NCBI RefSeq assembly: GCF_006265225.1
Contig: NZ_VDCS01000005.1
Location: 124,001 to 188,000 of the forward strand
DNA length: 64,000 nt
Direction: 5' to 3'
Source: Allotamlana fucoidanivorans
GTDB taxonomy: Bacteria; Bacteroidota; Bacteroidia; Flavobacteriales; Flavobacteriaceae
Shown: positions 8,592 to 17,912 of the stretch, piece after piece
Position numbering within the stretch: position 1 is the first letter of the stretch
Layout of the letters: each line of letters opens with the position of its first letter
Notes under the pieces: model-generated
The model's database searches: none
What the model was told of the DNA's origin: nothing
The model's input: only the letters and a program-made list of their open reading frames with translations
Translations under genes and position numbers: made by a program

Positions 8592-10180
8592 TGTCATATC
8601 AAAAAAAATATTTGCCTTTAGTATTAGGAGTGGCTATAGCCGCAGGTATTTTTATTGGTGGTAAATTAAGTTTTACAGATGCGCCAGACAGATTATTTTC
8701 AACCAATAGTAAAAAAGACAAGCTAAACAGACTTATTGATTATATTGAATATGATTATGTAGATGACATTAATACCGATAGTATTGTTGATGTTACGGTA
8801 AATGGTATTTTAGAAAATCTAGATCCTCATTCGGTTTACATTCCTAAAGAAGACATGTCGCGCGTTGCTGAAGAAATGAAAGGCGACTTTGTTGGAATTG
8901 GGGTTAGTTTTTATACTTATAAAGATTCCATTGCGGTGATAAGAGCCATTGAAAACGGACCAAGTGACAAAGCCGGTATAAAAGGAGGAGATAGAATCCT
9001 TTTAGCAGATGGCGATACACTTTATGGCGACAAGATTGATGATAATGATTTGGTAAAAAAACTGAAAGGCCCTATTAATTCAAAAGTTAAACTCACAGTT
9101 TACAGAAAAGGAGTACCCAAACTATTAAAATTCACAGTAAAACGTGGCAAAATCCCACTAAAAAGTGTTGATGCCGCCTATATGATTACAGACAAATTAG
9201 GCTATATTAAAGTTAATCGATTTGCCGAATCTACCTACAAAGAGTTTAAAAAGGCTTTAAGTCAATTAGAAGACTTAGGTGCCACTGAAATAGCCTTAGA
9301 TTTGCGTGGAAATCCAGGTGGGTTTTTAGGCATTGCCGAGCAAATGGTAGATGAATTTCTTGAAAATGATAAACTTATTTTGTTTACAAAGAATAAGCGT
9401 GGTGATATTGATGAAAGTTACGCCACCAGCAAAGGTGATTTTGAAGACGGCAAGGTATATGTGCTTATTGATGAAAATTCGGCTTCGGCCAGTGAAATTG
9501 TAGCAGGGGCTTTACAAGATAATGACAAGGGCACCATAGTTGGTAGGCGATCTTATGGCAAAGGATTGGTACAGCGTGAAATGGACTTGGGAGATGGTAG
9601 CGCTGTTCGCTTAACTGTTTCCAGATACTACACCCCTACGGGGCGCTCTATTCAAAAACCATATAGCAAAGGCCATAAGGATTATTACGATGAGTATTTT
9701 GACAGATTGAACAGTGGCGAGCTTTTAGATCCTGAAAAAATTAAAGTAGACGATTCATTAAAGTTTACCACACCTGGCGGCAAAGTAGTTTATGGCGGCG
9801 GCGGTATTATACCTGATGTTTTTGTCCCTATTGATAATAGCATGGAGAATGAAACATTAGCCTTTTTACAACGTAGAGGTTTTTTTGGAAACTTTGTATT
9901 TGAAACACTGGAAAACGATAGACATGCTTATGATGCCTTTTCAAAAGCTGAGTTTATAAATAAGTTTAAGGTTGGTGATGATTTGGTTTATGCTTTTCAA
10001 GATTACCTAAACATACGATCAGATTCAAAAGTGACTTTTGTAGCTTATCATGATGAGGTTAAACAATACATCAAGGCAACGCTTGCCGATCAGTTATTTG
10101 GTGGTGGTGCGTTTTACGAAGTATTTAATCAAAGAGACATCATGATTGATGAGGTGATTAAGTTAAGTCAAGGCGAATAA
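8591..10180 (+). CDS. S41 family C-terminal processing peptidase
   Basis: 529 residues. An N-terminal membrane anchor (about 7-25) is followed by a PDZ domain (about 90-180, GIGVSFYTYKDSIAVIRAIENGPSDKAGIKGGDRIL) and the S41 catalytic domain. The Ser in ENSASASEIVAGAL (near residue 298) and the Lys in SYGKGLVQ (near residue 322) form the Ser-Lys dyad. The C-terminal ~130 residues are an extension common in Bacteroidetes CtpA homologues. It probably trims periplasmic or envelope proteins. Confidence 0.94.
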   Translation: MSYQKKYLPLVLGVAIAAGIFIGGKLSFTDAPDRLFSTNSKKDKLNRLIDYIEYDYVDDINTDSIVDVTVNGILENLDPHSVYIPKEDMSRVAEEMKGDFVGIGVSFYTYKDSIAVIRAIENGPSDKAGIKGGDRILLADGDTLYGDKIDDNDLVKKLKGPINSKVKLTVYRKGVPKLLKFTVKRGKIPLKSVDAAYMITDKLGYIKVNRFAESTYKEFKKALSQLEDLGATEIALDLRGNPGGFLGIAEQMVDEFLENDKLILFTKNKRGDIDESYATSKGDFEDGKVYVLIDENSASASEIVAGALQDNDKGTIVGRRSYGKGLVQREMDLGDGSAVRLTVSRYYTPTGRSIQKPYSKGHKDYYDEYFDRLNSGELLDPEKIKVDDSLKFTTPGGKVVYGGGGIIPDVFVPIDNSMENETLAFLQRRGFFGNFVFETLENDRHAYDAFSKAEFINKFKVGDDLVYAFQDYLNIRSDSKVTFVAYHDEVKQYIKATLADQLFGGGAFYEVFNQRDIMIDEVIKLSQGE

Positions 10181-10181
10181 A

Positions 10182-10790
10182 TTAGTTTTCAATTTTATCA
10201 TGTACCTTTGTATGCCTACCACTATTCCAAAGCGTTAAAATATCTGTAGCTACATGGGCGCCACTTCCCGAAGCGATTGAAAATTGACTGCGCCATCCTG
10301 CTAATGTACCCGCAACATAAAGATTCTCTTCTATAAGATGATCATTGTTTTTTAACCAGATACGATCTTTTTCAATAGCAGCTCTTGGGTGTGGTTCAAC
10401 GTATTGTTCTAAACCTTTAATACGCATTAAACTGGTGTAACCTACCGCAACTACCACAAGTTTTGTGGTATAAGCATTCTTATTTGTTTTTATTAAAAAA
10501 CGTTCTTTTTGTCGTGAAATTTCTAACACCTTTTCATATTCAATTTGAGTAACATGGGGATATAACTCAGAAAGTTGTTGTTTGCCACGCTCAAGAACAG
10601 AAGCGCCTGTAGTGTTTGGAGGTAGCCCCAAAACATTATTAAAAAGAGCGGTCTGCAAATGTGATGCTTTTTGATGAATGATAATACCAACATGCTTGTT
10701 TTTAGCAAACGGTTTATTCTTGGCAGAACCTAGCACCAAAGCGCAAGACATACCAGCAGCTCCGCCACCAATAATTAAAGCATCATACAT
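10182..10790 (-). CDS. FAD-dependent NAD(P)/pyridine-nucleotide oxidoreductase, small
   Basis: 202 residues. FAD-binding GGGAAGMSCAL lies at the start and a late VVAVGYTSL plus NLYVAGTLAGWRSQFSIASGSGAHVATDI gives the second FAD contact, as in thioredoxin-reductase-like proteins. The central NADPH domain and redox CxxC of real thioredoxin reductases are missing. That makes it about 100 residues shorter than the family, a stand-alone FAD domain of unknown substrate. The start overlaps the end of the upstream small membrane protein gene by 8 bases. Confidence 0.8.
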   Translation of the reverse strand: MYDALIIGGGAAGMSCALVLGSAKNKPFAKNKHVGIIIHQKASHLQTALFNNVLGLPPNTTGASVLERGKQQLSELYPHVTQIEYEKVLEISRQKERFLIKTNKNAYTTKLVVVAVGYTSLMRIKGLEQYVEPHPRAAIEKDRIWLKNNDHLIEENLYVAGTLAGWRSQFSIASGSGAHVATDILTLWNSGRHTKVHDKIEN

Positions 10791-10995
10791 TGTTACGGTG
10801 ATCTTTTACTTTTTTCTCTATGCGTTTTGAAACAAGAAGAATAACCATTAATACGATGGCACAAAGGGATGCTAATAATGTAATCATACCAATCATACTT
10901 TCGCCTTCAAAAGGTGCTGTCATACTAATTTTTGTAGCGTTATAAACTCCCAAACTTGCGGCCGCAATAATGATAAAAAAGATAAAATATTTCAT
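10783..10995 (-). CDS. Small two-helix membrane protein
   Basis: I place the start at ATG 10995 (MKYFIFFIIIAAASLG), preceded by AGGTTTTTT, giving 70 residues. The longer frame to 11031 would overlap marC and add an unlikely N-terminus. Two transmembrane helices (about 2-20 and 33-52) and a basic C-terminal tail (SKRIEKKVKDHRNNV) are visible. Function is unknown. It lies in a minus-strand set with marC upstream and the FAD protein downstream. Confidence 0.65.
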   Translation of the reverse strand: MKYFIFFIIIAAASLGVYNATKISMTAPFEGESMIGMITLLASLCAIVLMVILLVSKRIEKKVKDHRNNV

Positions 10996-11017
10996 AAAAA
11001 ACCTGTTTGATGCAAAT

Positions 11018-11605
11018 TTAAGCAATATCAAATAAAGCTTTTATATTGTGTGCAAAGAGTTTTACAGCAATAGCTAGTAATACCACTCCAAATACTTTTC
11101 TAATAATGTTGATGCCATTTTGCCCAATAAGTCGTTCAATTCGTGCTGACGTTTTCAGAACCATATAAATAATAACAACGTTCATAATTACAGCTACCAC
11201 AATGTTCTCGGTACTAAATTCTGCCCTAAGTGACAGCAATGTGGTTAAACTTCCAGGTCCAGCAATTAACGGAAAAGCCAAAGGAAACACTGCTGTGGTC
11301 ATGGCATCATGATCTTCTTGCTTGTATAGGGTAATACCTAAAATCATTTCAAGTGCTATAAAAAACAAAATAAATGCACCAGCAACTGCAAAGGAATTAA
11401 CATCTATACCAATAAGGTTTAAAATACTTTTTCCTAAAAACAGAAAAACGACAAGAATAACTCCTGCTATCACAGCTGCTTTTTCACTTTGTATATGACC
11501 TGCTTTTTTTCGTAAATCAATCACTATTGGAATGTTTCCAACAATATCAATAACAGCAAACAACACCATAAATGCAGTGAATATTTCTTTAAAATTAAAC
11601 GACAT
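11018..11605 (-). CDS. MarC family integral membrane protein
   Basis: 195 residues with six predicted transmembrane helices. It has MarC/UPF0056 hallmarks: FAVIDIVGNIPIVIDL near residue 18, TTAVFPLAFPLIAGPGSLTTLL near residue 100 and a C-terminal VLLAIAVKLFAHNI. The family was once linked to multiple antibiotic resistance, which has not held up; the transport role is unknown. It diverges from the DUF3109 gene. Confidence 0.9.
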   Translation of the reverse strand: MSFNFKEIFTAFMVLFAVIDIVGNIPIVIDLRKKAGHIQSEKAAVIAGVILVVFLFLGKSILNLIGIDVNSFAVAGAFILFFIALEMILGITLYKQEDHDAMTTAVFPLAFPLIAGPGSLTTLLSLRAEFSTENIVVAVIMNVVIIYMVLKTSARIERLIGQNGINIIRKVFGVVLLAIAVKLFAHNIKALFDIA

Positions 11606-11683
11606 AAGTATTGATTTTTAAATTTTCGGCAAAAGTATACCATTATTCTTGAATTATCTTAAATTTTAATGATAAAGTTTGTC

Positions 11684-11691
11684 TATTTTTG
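11684..11691 (+). promoter_or_regulatory. -7 element that fixes the DUF3109 start
   Basis: TATTTTTG matches TAnnTTTG and lies 26 bases before ATG 11717. An upstream ATG at 11669 would put this element inside the coding sequence, so the later start is preferred. Confidence 0.5.
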
Positions 11692-11716
11692 TGGCCTGTT
11701 TTTAATATGTATACTT

Positions 11717-12280
11717 ATGTTTCAGTTAGGTAAAACCATCATATCTGAAGATATAATTGAGAAGGATTTTTTATGCAATTTAAGCACCTGTAAAGGGGCA
11801 TGTTGTATTGATGGTGATGCAGGTGCTCCCTTAGACGAAGCCGAAGCTGAAATTTTAGAAACTATCTATCCTAAAGTAAAACCTTTTTTAAGAAAAGAGG
11901 GTATTGAAGCTATTGAAGAGCAAGGTGCGTATATCAAGACAGAAGAAGGTGAATTAGAAACTCCTTTAATTCATGGTGCCGATTGTGCTTACGTTATATT
12001 TGATGAAAAGCAAACAGCGCTTTGCGCGATAGAAGAAGCTTATAATCAAGGTGAAGTAGACTGGAAAAAACCTGTATCCTGTCATTTATACCCTGTTCGT
12101 GTTCAAGATTACAGTGAATTTTCGGCTGTTAATTATCATAAATGGCAAATTTGTGATGACGCTTGTACCCTTGGAAAAGAATTACAAATTCCTGTTTATA
12201 AATTTGTTAAAGAAGCCTTAATAAGAAAATTTGGCGAAGATTGGTATGCGGAGCTAGAAAAGGTTGCCAAAACTTTTTAA
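11717..12280 (+). CDS. DUF3109 family cysteine-rich protein
   Basis: 187 residues from ATG 11717 (MFQLGKTIISEDIIEKDFLCNL), where family members normally begin. An in-frame ATG 16 codons earlier would add a hydrophobic leader, but a promoter element lies inside that extension. Conserved cysteines are in CNLSTCKGACCIDGDAGAPL, a CxxxxCxxxCC cluster, with others in ADCAYV, LCAIE, SCHLYPVR and ICDDACTLG. This is reminiscent of the YkgJ/zinc- or iron-chelating group. The biochemical role is unknown. Confidence 0.85.
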   Translation: MFQLGKTIISEDIIEKDFLCNLSTCKGACCIDGDAGAPLDEAEAEILETIYPKVKPFLRKEGIEAIEEQGAYIKTEEGELETPLIHGADCAYVIFDEKQTALCAIEEAYNQGEVDWKKPVSCHLYPVRVQDYSEFSAVNYHKWQICDDACTLGKELQIPVYKFVKEALIRKFGEDWYAELEKVAKTF

Positions 12281-12310
12281 CAACATTAAATTAACCTATT
12301 AATAACATTG

Positions 12311-12337
12311 AAAAACCCTTATTTTAAAAGGGTTTTT
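12311..12337. terminator. Intrinsic terminator after DUF3109
   Basis: AAAAACCCTT (12311-12320) pairs with AAGGGTTTTT (12328-12337) around ATTTTAA, followed by further T residues. Confidence 0.8.
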
Positions 12338-12698
12338 GTTTTTTAAAGAGTTATCTTTTTTGTAAACTTTTTTTATTTCACAAAAACTTAATACACTTAA
12401 AACCAGAATATTAATAGTTTTTTTGTGTAAACTTCTCGATCTTTAGTGTTTTTATTATTTGTTAAAAACTTGTTGAAAACGTTTTATCCTCCCTTGAAAA
12501 TTGTATCAATCATTTTGCAATATTTGTTAAACCCAAATCTGATTAAAAATACCATTTTAGTTTAATACATGTTTATTAATGTCATCCATTTAAAGTGACT
12601 TTAAAACAAAATTATTTTAAAGCGTATCACCTAATTTGATGTGTTTTTAACAACCAACCTGTGCCTAATGCAAAATAATTATAACTAATACCAGTTTT
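12338..12698. other. AT-rich intergenic region upstream of nrdBA
   Basis: 360 bases with no credible coding frame. It must hold the nrdB promoter and leader. I looked for a pair of NrdR boxes (ACACTATATATAGTGT-like palindromes) and found none convincing. I see no RNA gene. Confidence 0.4.
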
Positions 12699-13973
12699 AT
12701 GGGAATATCACATATTATAAAACGAGACTACGAGACTACGCCGTTTTTACTTGAAAAAATTACCAACGCCATAGAAAAAGCGATGAGTTCAGTAAACCAT
12801 GGTTCGAGAGCAGATGCGGAAACTATTTCTGATCGCGTATTTGAAGCGCTTTTAGCTAGAAAGGCTGTTGATTCAAGATACATACCTACTGTAGAACAGG
12901 TACAAGACATTGTTGAAGACAAATTAATGGACAGTGCTTTTCATGATGCAGCTAAGGCCTATATTTTGTATAGAGATGAACAGGCCAGAAAACGTAAAAC
13001 AAACATATTTGAAAAGCGTATTAATTTAAAACCTTATGAATACCCAGATTTATATGAGTATGTAAATGCCATCAGACATTCCTACTGGATTCATACTGAG
13101 TTTAATTTTACTAGTGACATTCAAGATTTTAAGGCAGAGCTTACAACAACAGAAAAATCTGCTATTAAAAATACCATGTTAGCTATTTCGCAAATTGAAG
13201 TTGCTGTAAAAACATTTTGGGGAGACATTTATCAAAAAATGCCAAAACCAGAAATAGGGTCTGTAGGCGCCACCTTTGCAGAAAGTGAAGTACGCCACCA
13301 TGATGCATACTCGCATTTACTTGAAATTTTAGGCCTTAATGCAGAGTTTAAAGCCCTTAAAAAGAAGCCCGTTATTATGCGACGTGTTCACTATTTAGAA
13401 ACAGCGCTTAAAAACTCAAAAAGTGAAAATATTCAAGAGTATGCCGAGTCTATTTTACTGTTCTCACTTTTTATTGAGCATGTGTCTTTGTTTTCACAGT
13501 TCTTAATCATCATGGCCTTTAACAAGCATAAAAACATGCTAAAAGGTATTTCAAATGTGGTTGAAGCTACATCAAAAGAAGAACAAATTCACGGTGATTT
13601 TGGTATTGATGTTATAAAAATCATTAAAAAAGAAAATCCAGATTGGTTCGGATCTGACTATAATGATAAAATTCAAACCATATGCAAAGCGGCATATAAA
13701 GCAGAAAGCGATATTGTAGATTGGATTTTTGAGGATGGCGAATTGGATTTCTTACCAAAAGAAGTGGTTAATGAGTTTATTAAAAACCGATTTAATAATT
13801 CATTAGAAAGCATAGGTATTGATAAAGTATTTGAAGTAAACGATGAATTATTAGCTCAAACTGAGTGGTTTGATGATGAAATAATAGGCACCAAGCATGG
13901 CGATTTCTTTGTGAAACGATCCATTAATTATAGCAAAAGAACCAAAAGTATAACCAGTGACGACCTTTTTTAA
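12699..13973 (+). CDS. nrdB: Ribonucleotide reductase small subunit with N-terminal ATP-cone
   Basis: 424 residues. Residues about 4-97 are an ATP-cone (IIKRDYETTPFLLEKITNAI, RYIPTVEQVQDIVEDKL, AAKAYILYRDEQ). The rest is the R2 ferritin fold. Metal-ligand motifs are in ESEVRHHDAYSHLLE, which may also supply the radical Tyr, in IEHVSLFSQFL and in EATSKEEQIHGDFG. Class I small subunits normally lack an ATP-cone. NrdB-borne cones are known from flavobacteria such as Leeuwenhoekiella, where dATP drives inactive small-subunit oligomers. It makes the radical used by NrdA, whose gene starts 3 bases after this stop. Confidence 0.95.
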   Translation: MGISHIIKRDYETTPFLLEKITNAIEKAMSSVNHGSRADAETISDRVFEALLARKAVDSRYIPTVEQVQDIVEDKLMDSAFHDAAKAYILYRDEQARKRKTNIFEKRINLKPYEYPDLYEYVNAIRHSYWIHTEFNFTSDIQDFKAELTTTEKSAIKNTMLAISQIEVAVKTFWGDIYQKMPKPEIGSVGATFAESEVRHHDAYSHLLEILGLNAEFKALKKKPVIMRRVHYLETALKNSKSENIQEYAESILLFSLFIEHVSLFSQFLIIMAFNKHKNMLKGISNVVEATSKEEQIHGDFGIDVIKIIKKENPDWFGSDYNDKIQTICKAAYKAESDIVDWIFEDGELDFLPKEVVNEFIKNRFNNSLESIGIDKVFEVNDELLAQTEWFDDEIIGTKHGDFFVKRSINYSKRTKSITSDDLF

Positions 13974-13976
13974 AAC

Positions 13977-15770
13977 ATGAAAATTAACACACACCAACCA
14001 GAAACACAAACAGAACAACAGTCTAGCAAAGAACAACTTCTTAAAGCAAGAAAAGAGCAAATTAAGAGTGCTCATCAAAAACAAGTAGCTGAATTAAAAT
14101 TTGAATGGCTAACTGAAAATAGTCGCAAATTTTTACAATCAGGCTATTTAACAGACAATACAACCCCTGAAGAGCGCATTCGTGAAATTGCTGAACGTGC
14201 AGAACAGATTTTGAAAATTGACGGTTATGCAAACAAGTTTTACAAGTATATGTCTGAGGGTTTTTTCTCTTTAGCCTCACCCGTTTGGTCTAATTTTGGA
14301 AAGAAAAGAGGATTGCCAATAAGTTGTTTTGGGTCTAACATTGCTGATGATATGGGTAACATTCTCTATACGCAATCAGAAGTTGGCATGATGTCTAAGT
14401 TAGGTGGTGGTACTTCTGGCTATTTTGGTAACTTAAGGCATAGAGGAGCGCCTGTAAAAAACAACGGATCCTCATCTGGAGCGGTACATATCATGCAACT
14501 TTTCGAAAAAATGGTTGATGTTGTAAGCCAAGGGTCTGTAAGACGCGGTCGTTTTTCTCCATATTTACCAGTGGAGCACCCAGATATTCATGAGTTTTTA
14601 GAAATTGGGACCGAAGGAAATGCCATTCAGGAGTTAACTCACGGTGTGACTGTTACTGACAAATGGATGGAAGAGATGATTGAAGGTGATGTTGATAAAC
14701 GTTCTATTTGGGCAAAAGTCATTCAACGAAGAGGTGAAATAGGGTATCCATATATTTTCTTTAAAGATCACGCCAACAATCAAGCGGCCGATGTCTATAA
14801 AGACAACAAACATCAAATTGTTGCCAGTAATTTATGTACGGAAATCATGTTACCTTCTAATGACAAATGGTCTTTTGTATGTGTGTTATCTTCAGTGAAT
14901 TTATTGCATTATGATAAATGGAAAGATACCGATGCCGTTGAAACTATGGTGTATTTCTTAGATGCTGTAATCACTGAGTTTGTTGAAAAGCTGGAAGAAT
15001 ATAGAGATTCTGAAGATTTAGATGACAGGCAAACCTTCATGTTTATGGAGCGGGCTTATAATTTTGCTAAATCAAATAGAGCACTTGGTTTAGGTGCCTT
15101 AGGCTGGCATTCTTTACTGCAATCTAAAATGTTAGGATTTGATAGTCAAGAGGCATATAACTTAAACAGTGAAATATTTAAGCTTATTCAGGAGAAATCC
15201 TATAAAGCTTCTGAAGAATTAGCAAAACTATATGGAGAACCAGAAGTTTTAAAAGGCTATGGCAGACGAAATGCCACGTTAAATGCTATTGCACCTACAA
15301 CATCTTCAGCCTTTATTTTAGGACAGGTATCGCAAGGTATTGAGCCTATTTGGTCTAATATCTACGTAAAAGATATTGCCAAAATAAAAACCACTATTAA
15401 GAATCCGTACTTACAAAACTTGTTGGAAGAAAAAGGCATGAATACTCCAGAGGTATGGCGTAGTATTCGTGATCATGATGGATCGGTACAACATTTAGAG
15501 TTTTTAACAGAGCATGAACGCGATGTATTTAAAACCTATTCTGAAATTGACCAATTGACTATTATATATCATGCGGCAAACAGACAAAATCATATTGATC
15601 AAGGCCAGTCTGTAAATATTATTGTGCACCCAGATATGCCTGTAAAAGACATTAATAAAATTTATGTTACCGCTTGGAAACTTGGCTTAAAATCTCTCTA
15701 TTATCAACACAGTATGAATGCCGCTCAAAAATTTAAACAAAAGAAAGAGTGCGCTAGTTGCGAAGGATAA
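13977..15770 (+). CDS. nrdA: Ribonucleotide reductase large (catalytic) subunit lacking an ATP-cone
   Basis: 597 residues, shorter than canonical NrdA (~760) because the N-terminal ATP-cone is absent; the regulatory cone is on the small subunit instead. Active-site elements are seen: Cys in PISCFGSN, NxCxE in ASNLCTEIML, Cys in SFVCVLSSVNL, radical-transfer tyrosines in LYYQHSM, and the redox pair CASCEG at the extreme C-terminus. The substrate-specificity loop region is in SQGSVRRGRFSPYL. It reduces NDPs to dNDPs in the cytoplasm and is co-transcribed with nrdB. Confidence 0.96.
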   Translation: MKINTHQPETQTEQQSSKEQLLKARKEQIKSAHQKQVAELKFEWLTENSRKFLQSGYLTDNTTPEERIREIAERAEQILKIDGYANKFYKYMSEGFFSLASPVWSNFGKKRGLPISCFGSNIADDMGNILYTQSEVGMMSKLGGGTSGYFGNLRHRGAPVKNNGSSSGAVHIMQLFEKMVDVVSQGSVRRGRFSPYLPVEHPDIHEFLEIGTEGNAIQELTHGVTVTDKWMEEMIEGDVDKRSIWAKVIQRRGEIGYPYIFFKDHANNQAADVYKDNKHQIVASNLCTEIMLPSNDKWSFVCVLSSVNLLHYDKWKDTDAVETMVYFLDAVITEFVEKLEEYRDSEDLDDRQTFMFMERAYNFAKSNRALGLGALGWHSLLQSKMLGFDSQEAYNLNSEIFKLIQEKSYKASEELAKLYGEPEVLKGYGRRNATLNAIAPTTSSAFILGQVSQGIEPIWSNIYVKDIAKIKTTIKNPYLQNLLEEKGMNTPEVWRSIRDHDGSVQHLEFLTEHERDVFKTYSEIDQLTIIYHAANRQNHIDQGQSVNIIVHPDMPVKDINKIYVTAWKLGLKSLYYQHSMNAAQKFKQKKECASCEG

Positions 15771-15795
15771 TTGCTACAACAAAAAGTTGTTAATC

Positions 15796-15830
15796 AAAAA
15801 AAGCATCTCAAAAATTTGAGATGCTTTTTT
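15796..15830. terminator. Bidirectional intrinsic terminator
   Basis: GCATCTCA (15803-15810) pairs with TGAGATGC (15817-15824), with A-run 15796-15802 and T-run 15825-15830. It separates convergent nrdA and the OmpA-family gene. Confidence 0.9.
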
Positions 15831-15853
15831 ATTATATTCCTTTCGTTTAACTC

Positions 15854-16684
15854 CTAGCTTTCATCAGCCATTAAAGCAAAAAACTTATCTAAGTTTGGAA
15901 GAATAATAATTCTTGTTCTTCTATTTTTTGCTCTATTTTCATCTGAATCATTTTCAGCAACTGGTTGGTAACTACTACGACCAGCGGCAATTAATTTTTC
16001 AGGTGCTACATTGTATTTGTTTTGAAGCTTTCTAACTACTGATGTTGCTCTTAAAACACTTAAATCCCAATTATCAGCAATGTTTACCGTATTTATAGTT
16101 CTTGAATCTGTATGTCCTTCAATCATAACATCTAAACTAGCTTCAGAATTGATAACATCAGCTAATTTTTGTAAAATAGGATCAGCTTTTGAACTTAATC
16201 TATAACTTCCTGTATTAAACAACATGTTATCTGCAATAGAAATCATAACAACGGTACCATCAATATTTACAGCAAAGTCTTCATCTTCATTTAAGTTGCT
16301 TTTATCAATAACTTTTTCAAGGTTATAAGCAACCGCTAAATTCATAGAATCTTTTAATGTTTTTGCCTGAGCTAATTTCTCAGCATCAACATGCTTCAAA
16401 GTTTCACGCATTTTAGCCTTAGTATCTTCAGATATTACAGCAACATTCTCAACAACATCTAATTTAGCATCGTTTTCCTCTTTTAATGAAGCAATTTTTG
16501 TGTTGTAACGATCAACTCGTTCTTGAATTTGTGCAAATTTTGCTTCTAAATCTTCTTTTTCAACTCTGGTTTTTTGCAACTCACTTCTTATTTCGCCATT
16601 TTCTTGTTGAAGCGCTACATACTTCTTTTTTGAAACGCACGAAAGTGTAAGCACGGTAAGGAGTAAAATTGAAATTTTTTTCAT
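15854..16684 (-). CDS. OmpA-family peptidoglycan-binding lipoprotein
   Basis: 276 residues. The lipoprotein signal MKKISILLLTVLTLSC is followed by a coiled coil (about 22-75, rich in Glu/Lys/Gln heptads), a linker, then an OmpA-like domain (about 130-265). That domain has FNTGSYRLSSKADPILQKLAD, IEGHTDSR and NRAKNRRTRIIILPN, the peptidoglycan-binding signature. It probably anchors the outer membrane to the cell wall. There is no beta-barrel domain, so it resembles Pal/YiaD more than OmpA itself. Confidence 0.92.
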   Translation of the reverse strand: MKKISILLLTVLTLSCVSKKKYVALQQENGEIRSELQKTRVEKEDLEAKFAQIQERVDRYNTKIASLKEENDAKLDVVENVAVISEDTKAKMRETLKHVDAEKLAQAKTLKDSMNLAVAYNLEKVIDKSNLNEDEDFAVNIDGTVVMISIADNMLFNTGSYRLSSKADPILQKLADVINSEASLDVMIEGHTDSRTINTVNIADNWDLSVLRATSVVRKLQNKYNVAPEKLIAAGRSSYQPVAENDSDENRAKNRRTRIIILPNLDKFFALMADES

Positions 16685-16764
16685 AATAATAATTTTAGGT
16701 TTACTTCATTTACGTAAATAACCCACATTCAGATTATGAAATTGTATTTTTTTTAGCTGAAGGC

Positions 16765-17046
16765 TTATTTATACTGACACAGATAAGAAACCTGTTTTGT
16801 CACTTTAACCTTAAAACTTTTATTCGCATCAATTTTATAGGACTCACCAGATTGGTACGTTTCCCAATCTGTACTTTCAGGTAGTTGTACCAACATTTCG
16901 CCTTCAATAACGGTCATGGTTTCATGCGTTGTGGTACCAAATTCATAAGAACCTGCTTCCATAACACCAATAGTAGATTTTCCTTCAGTTGTGGTGTATC
17001 CTAAAGATTTTACTTGCCCACCAAAATATTCGTTTGTAGATATCAT
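16765..17046 (-). CDS. ppnP: Pyrimidine/purine nucleoside phosphorylase (DUF1255)
   Basis: 93 residues from ATG 17046 (MISTNEYFGGQVKSLGY), matching the ~94-residue E. coli PpnP. Upstream in-frame starts would add an implausible tail. Single cupin domain with GVMEAGSYEFGTTTHETMTVIEGEMLV and the C-terminal YLCQYK. It phosphorolyses several nucleosides to bases and (deoxy)ribose 1-phosphate. It is a monocistronic gene as far as can be seen. Confidence 0.92.
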   Translation of the reverse strand: MISTNEYFGGQVKSLGYTTTEGKSTIGVMEAGSYEFGTTTHETMTVIEGEMLVQLPESTDWETYQSGESYKIDANKSFKVKVTKQVSYLCQYK

Positions 17047-17373
17047 AAAGTTAAGTTTTTTGGCAAATTTAGTCATCTTAATAAAAAAACATTCTGTATT
17101 CACCTATAAAAACAGTCATCAAAAACACTTACATGAATAAGAAAGTTATATATTTAATGTGAATTCGATATAAGAATCCATTATTTATGGCTTCATTACC
17201 ATTAAATATGGATGATGTCACTTCGAGTAGACTCGAGTAGCCTTAAATTTATGCTTTTCATTAGGTCTCGATTCTAATCGATTTACCATTTAAATTGTTA
17301 AAATCAGAAATGTAGCAAAAAATATTATGTCGAACTCACATTATTTTAGGGATACTAATCAAATATATAGCAT
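17047..17373. other. Intergenic region without a gene
   Basis: 327 bases between divergent ppnP and the RDD gene. The only feature is a short direct repeat, TCGAGTAG at 17223-17230 and again at 17233-17240. No coding frame, RNA gene or clear promoter was recognised. Confidence 0.3.
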
Positions 17374-17898
17374 ATGGATGCTCAATTTTCTGTAACGCCA
17401 GATTTATATGCCAGTAAAGGAAGTCGTTTTACCAATTATATTATTGACCTACTTCTTTTTATTGGGTTGTTCTATGGTGTCATCATATTAATTTCTGTCC
17501 TCGTTTATACGTTTGTTGATGATGTTACTGGATTTGAAAATTTTGTTGATGGCTTAGAACATGTAAATCCGTTTTTAGACAGATTAGTTACAGGAAGCAT
17601 GCTCGCTTTACTATACTTTTTTAGTGAATGGTTGTTGAAAGGCAGGACGATTGGAAAGTATATTACAAAAACAAAAGTGGTTATGTTGGATGGGTCCAAT
17701 CCAGAACCCATAGACTTTTTAAAAAGAAGTTTTTCAAGAATTATTCCTTTTGAAGCGCTTTCTTTTTTGGGGGCAGGAGGTCGTGGTTGGCATGACACCC
17801 TTTCTAAAACATTTGTGGTAGATATTGAGCGGTTTCATGCAAAGCAGGACGCGCTTTCAGCCTTAGATGATATTGGTAAAGACATGGATGTTTTATGA
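17374..17898 (+). CDS. RDD family membrane protein
   Basis: 174 residues. The RDD signature appears in modified form: SRFTNYIIDLLLF near residue 12 and KGRTIGKYITKTKVVMLDGSNPE after the second helix. Three hydrophobic segments are visible. Some RDD proteins act as Na+(K+)/H+ antiporters, but for most the substrate is unknown. It lies 14 bases upstream of the Na/Pi cotransporter gene and is probably co-transcribed with it. Confidence 0.82.
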   Translation: MDAQFSVTPDLYASKGSRFTNYIIDLLLFIGLFYGVIILISVLVYTFVDDVTGFENFVDGLEHVNPFLDRLVTGSMLALLYFFSEWLLKGRTIGKYITKTKVVMLDGSNPEPIDFLKRSFSRIIPFEALSFLGAGGRGWHDTLSKTFVVDIERFHAKQDALSALDDIGKDMDVL

Positions 17899-17912
17899 TT
17901 TTTTCCTGATAC

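Noticed and set aside
12338-12698. NrdR operator before nrdBA
   Set aside because: No pair of ACACTATATATAGTGT-like palindromes could be found; only scattered GTGT/ACAC tetramers.
17223-17240. TCGAGTAG direct repeat as operator
   Set aside because: Only two copies, no promoter element at a sensible distance, and no similarity to other sites in the window.
17281-17373. Pho-box-like array before the RDD and Na/Pi cotransporter genes
   Set aside because: A single GTTA near 17297 without any 11-bp partner or nearby -7 element.
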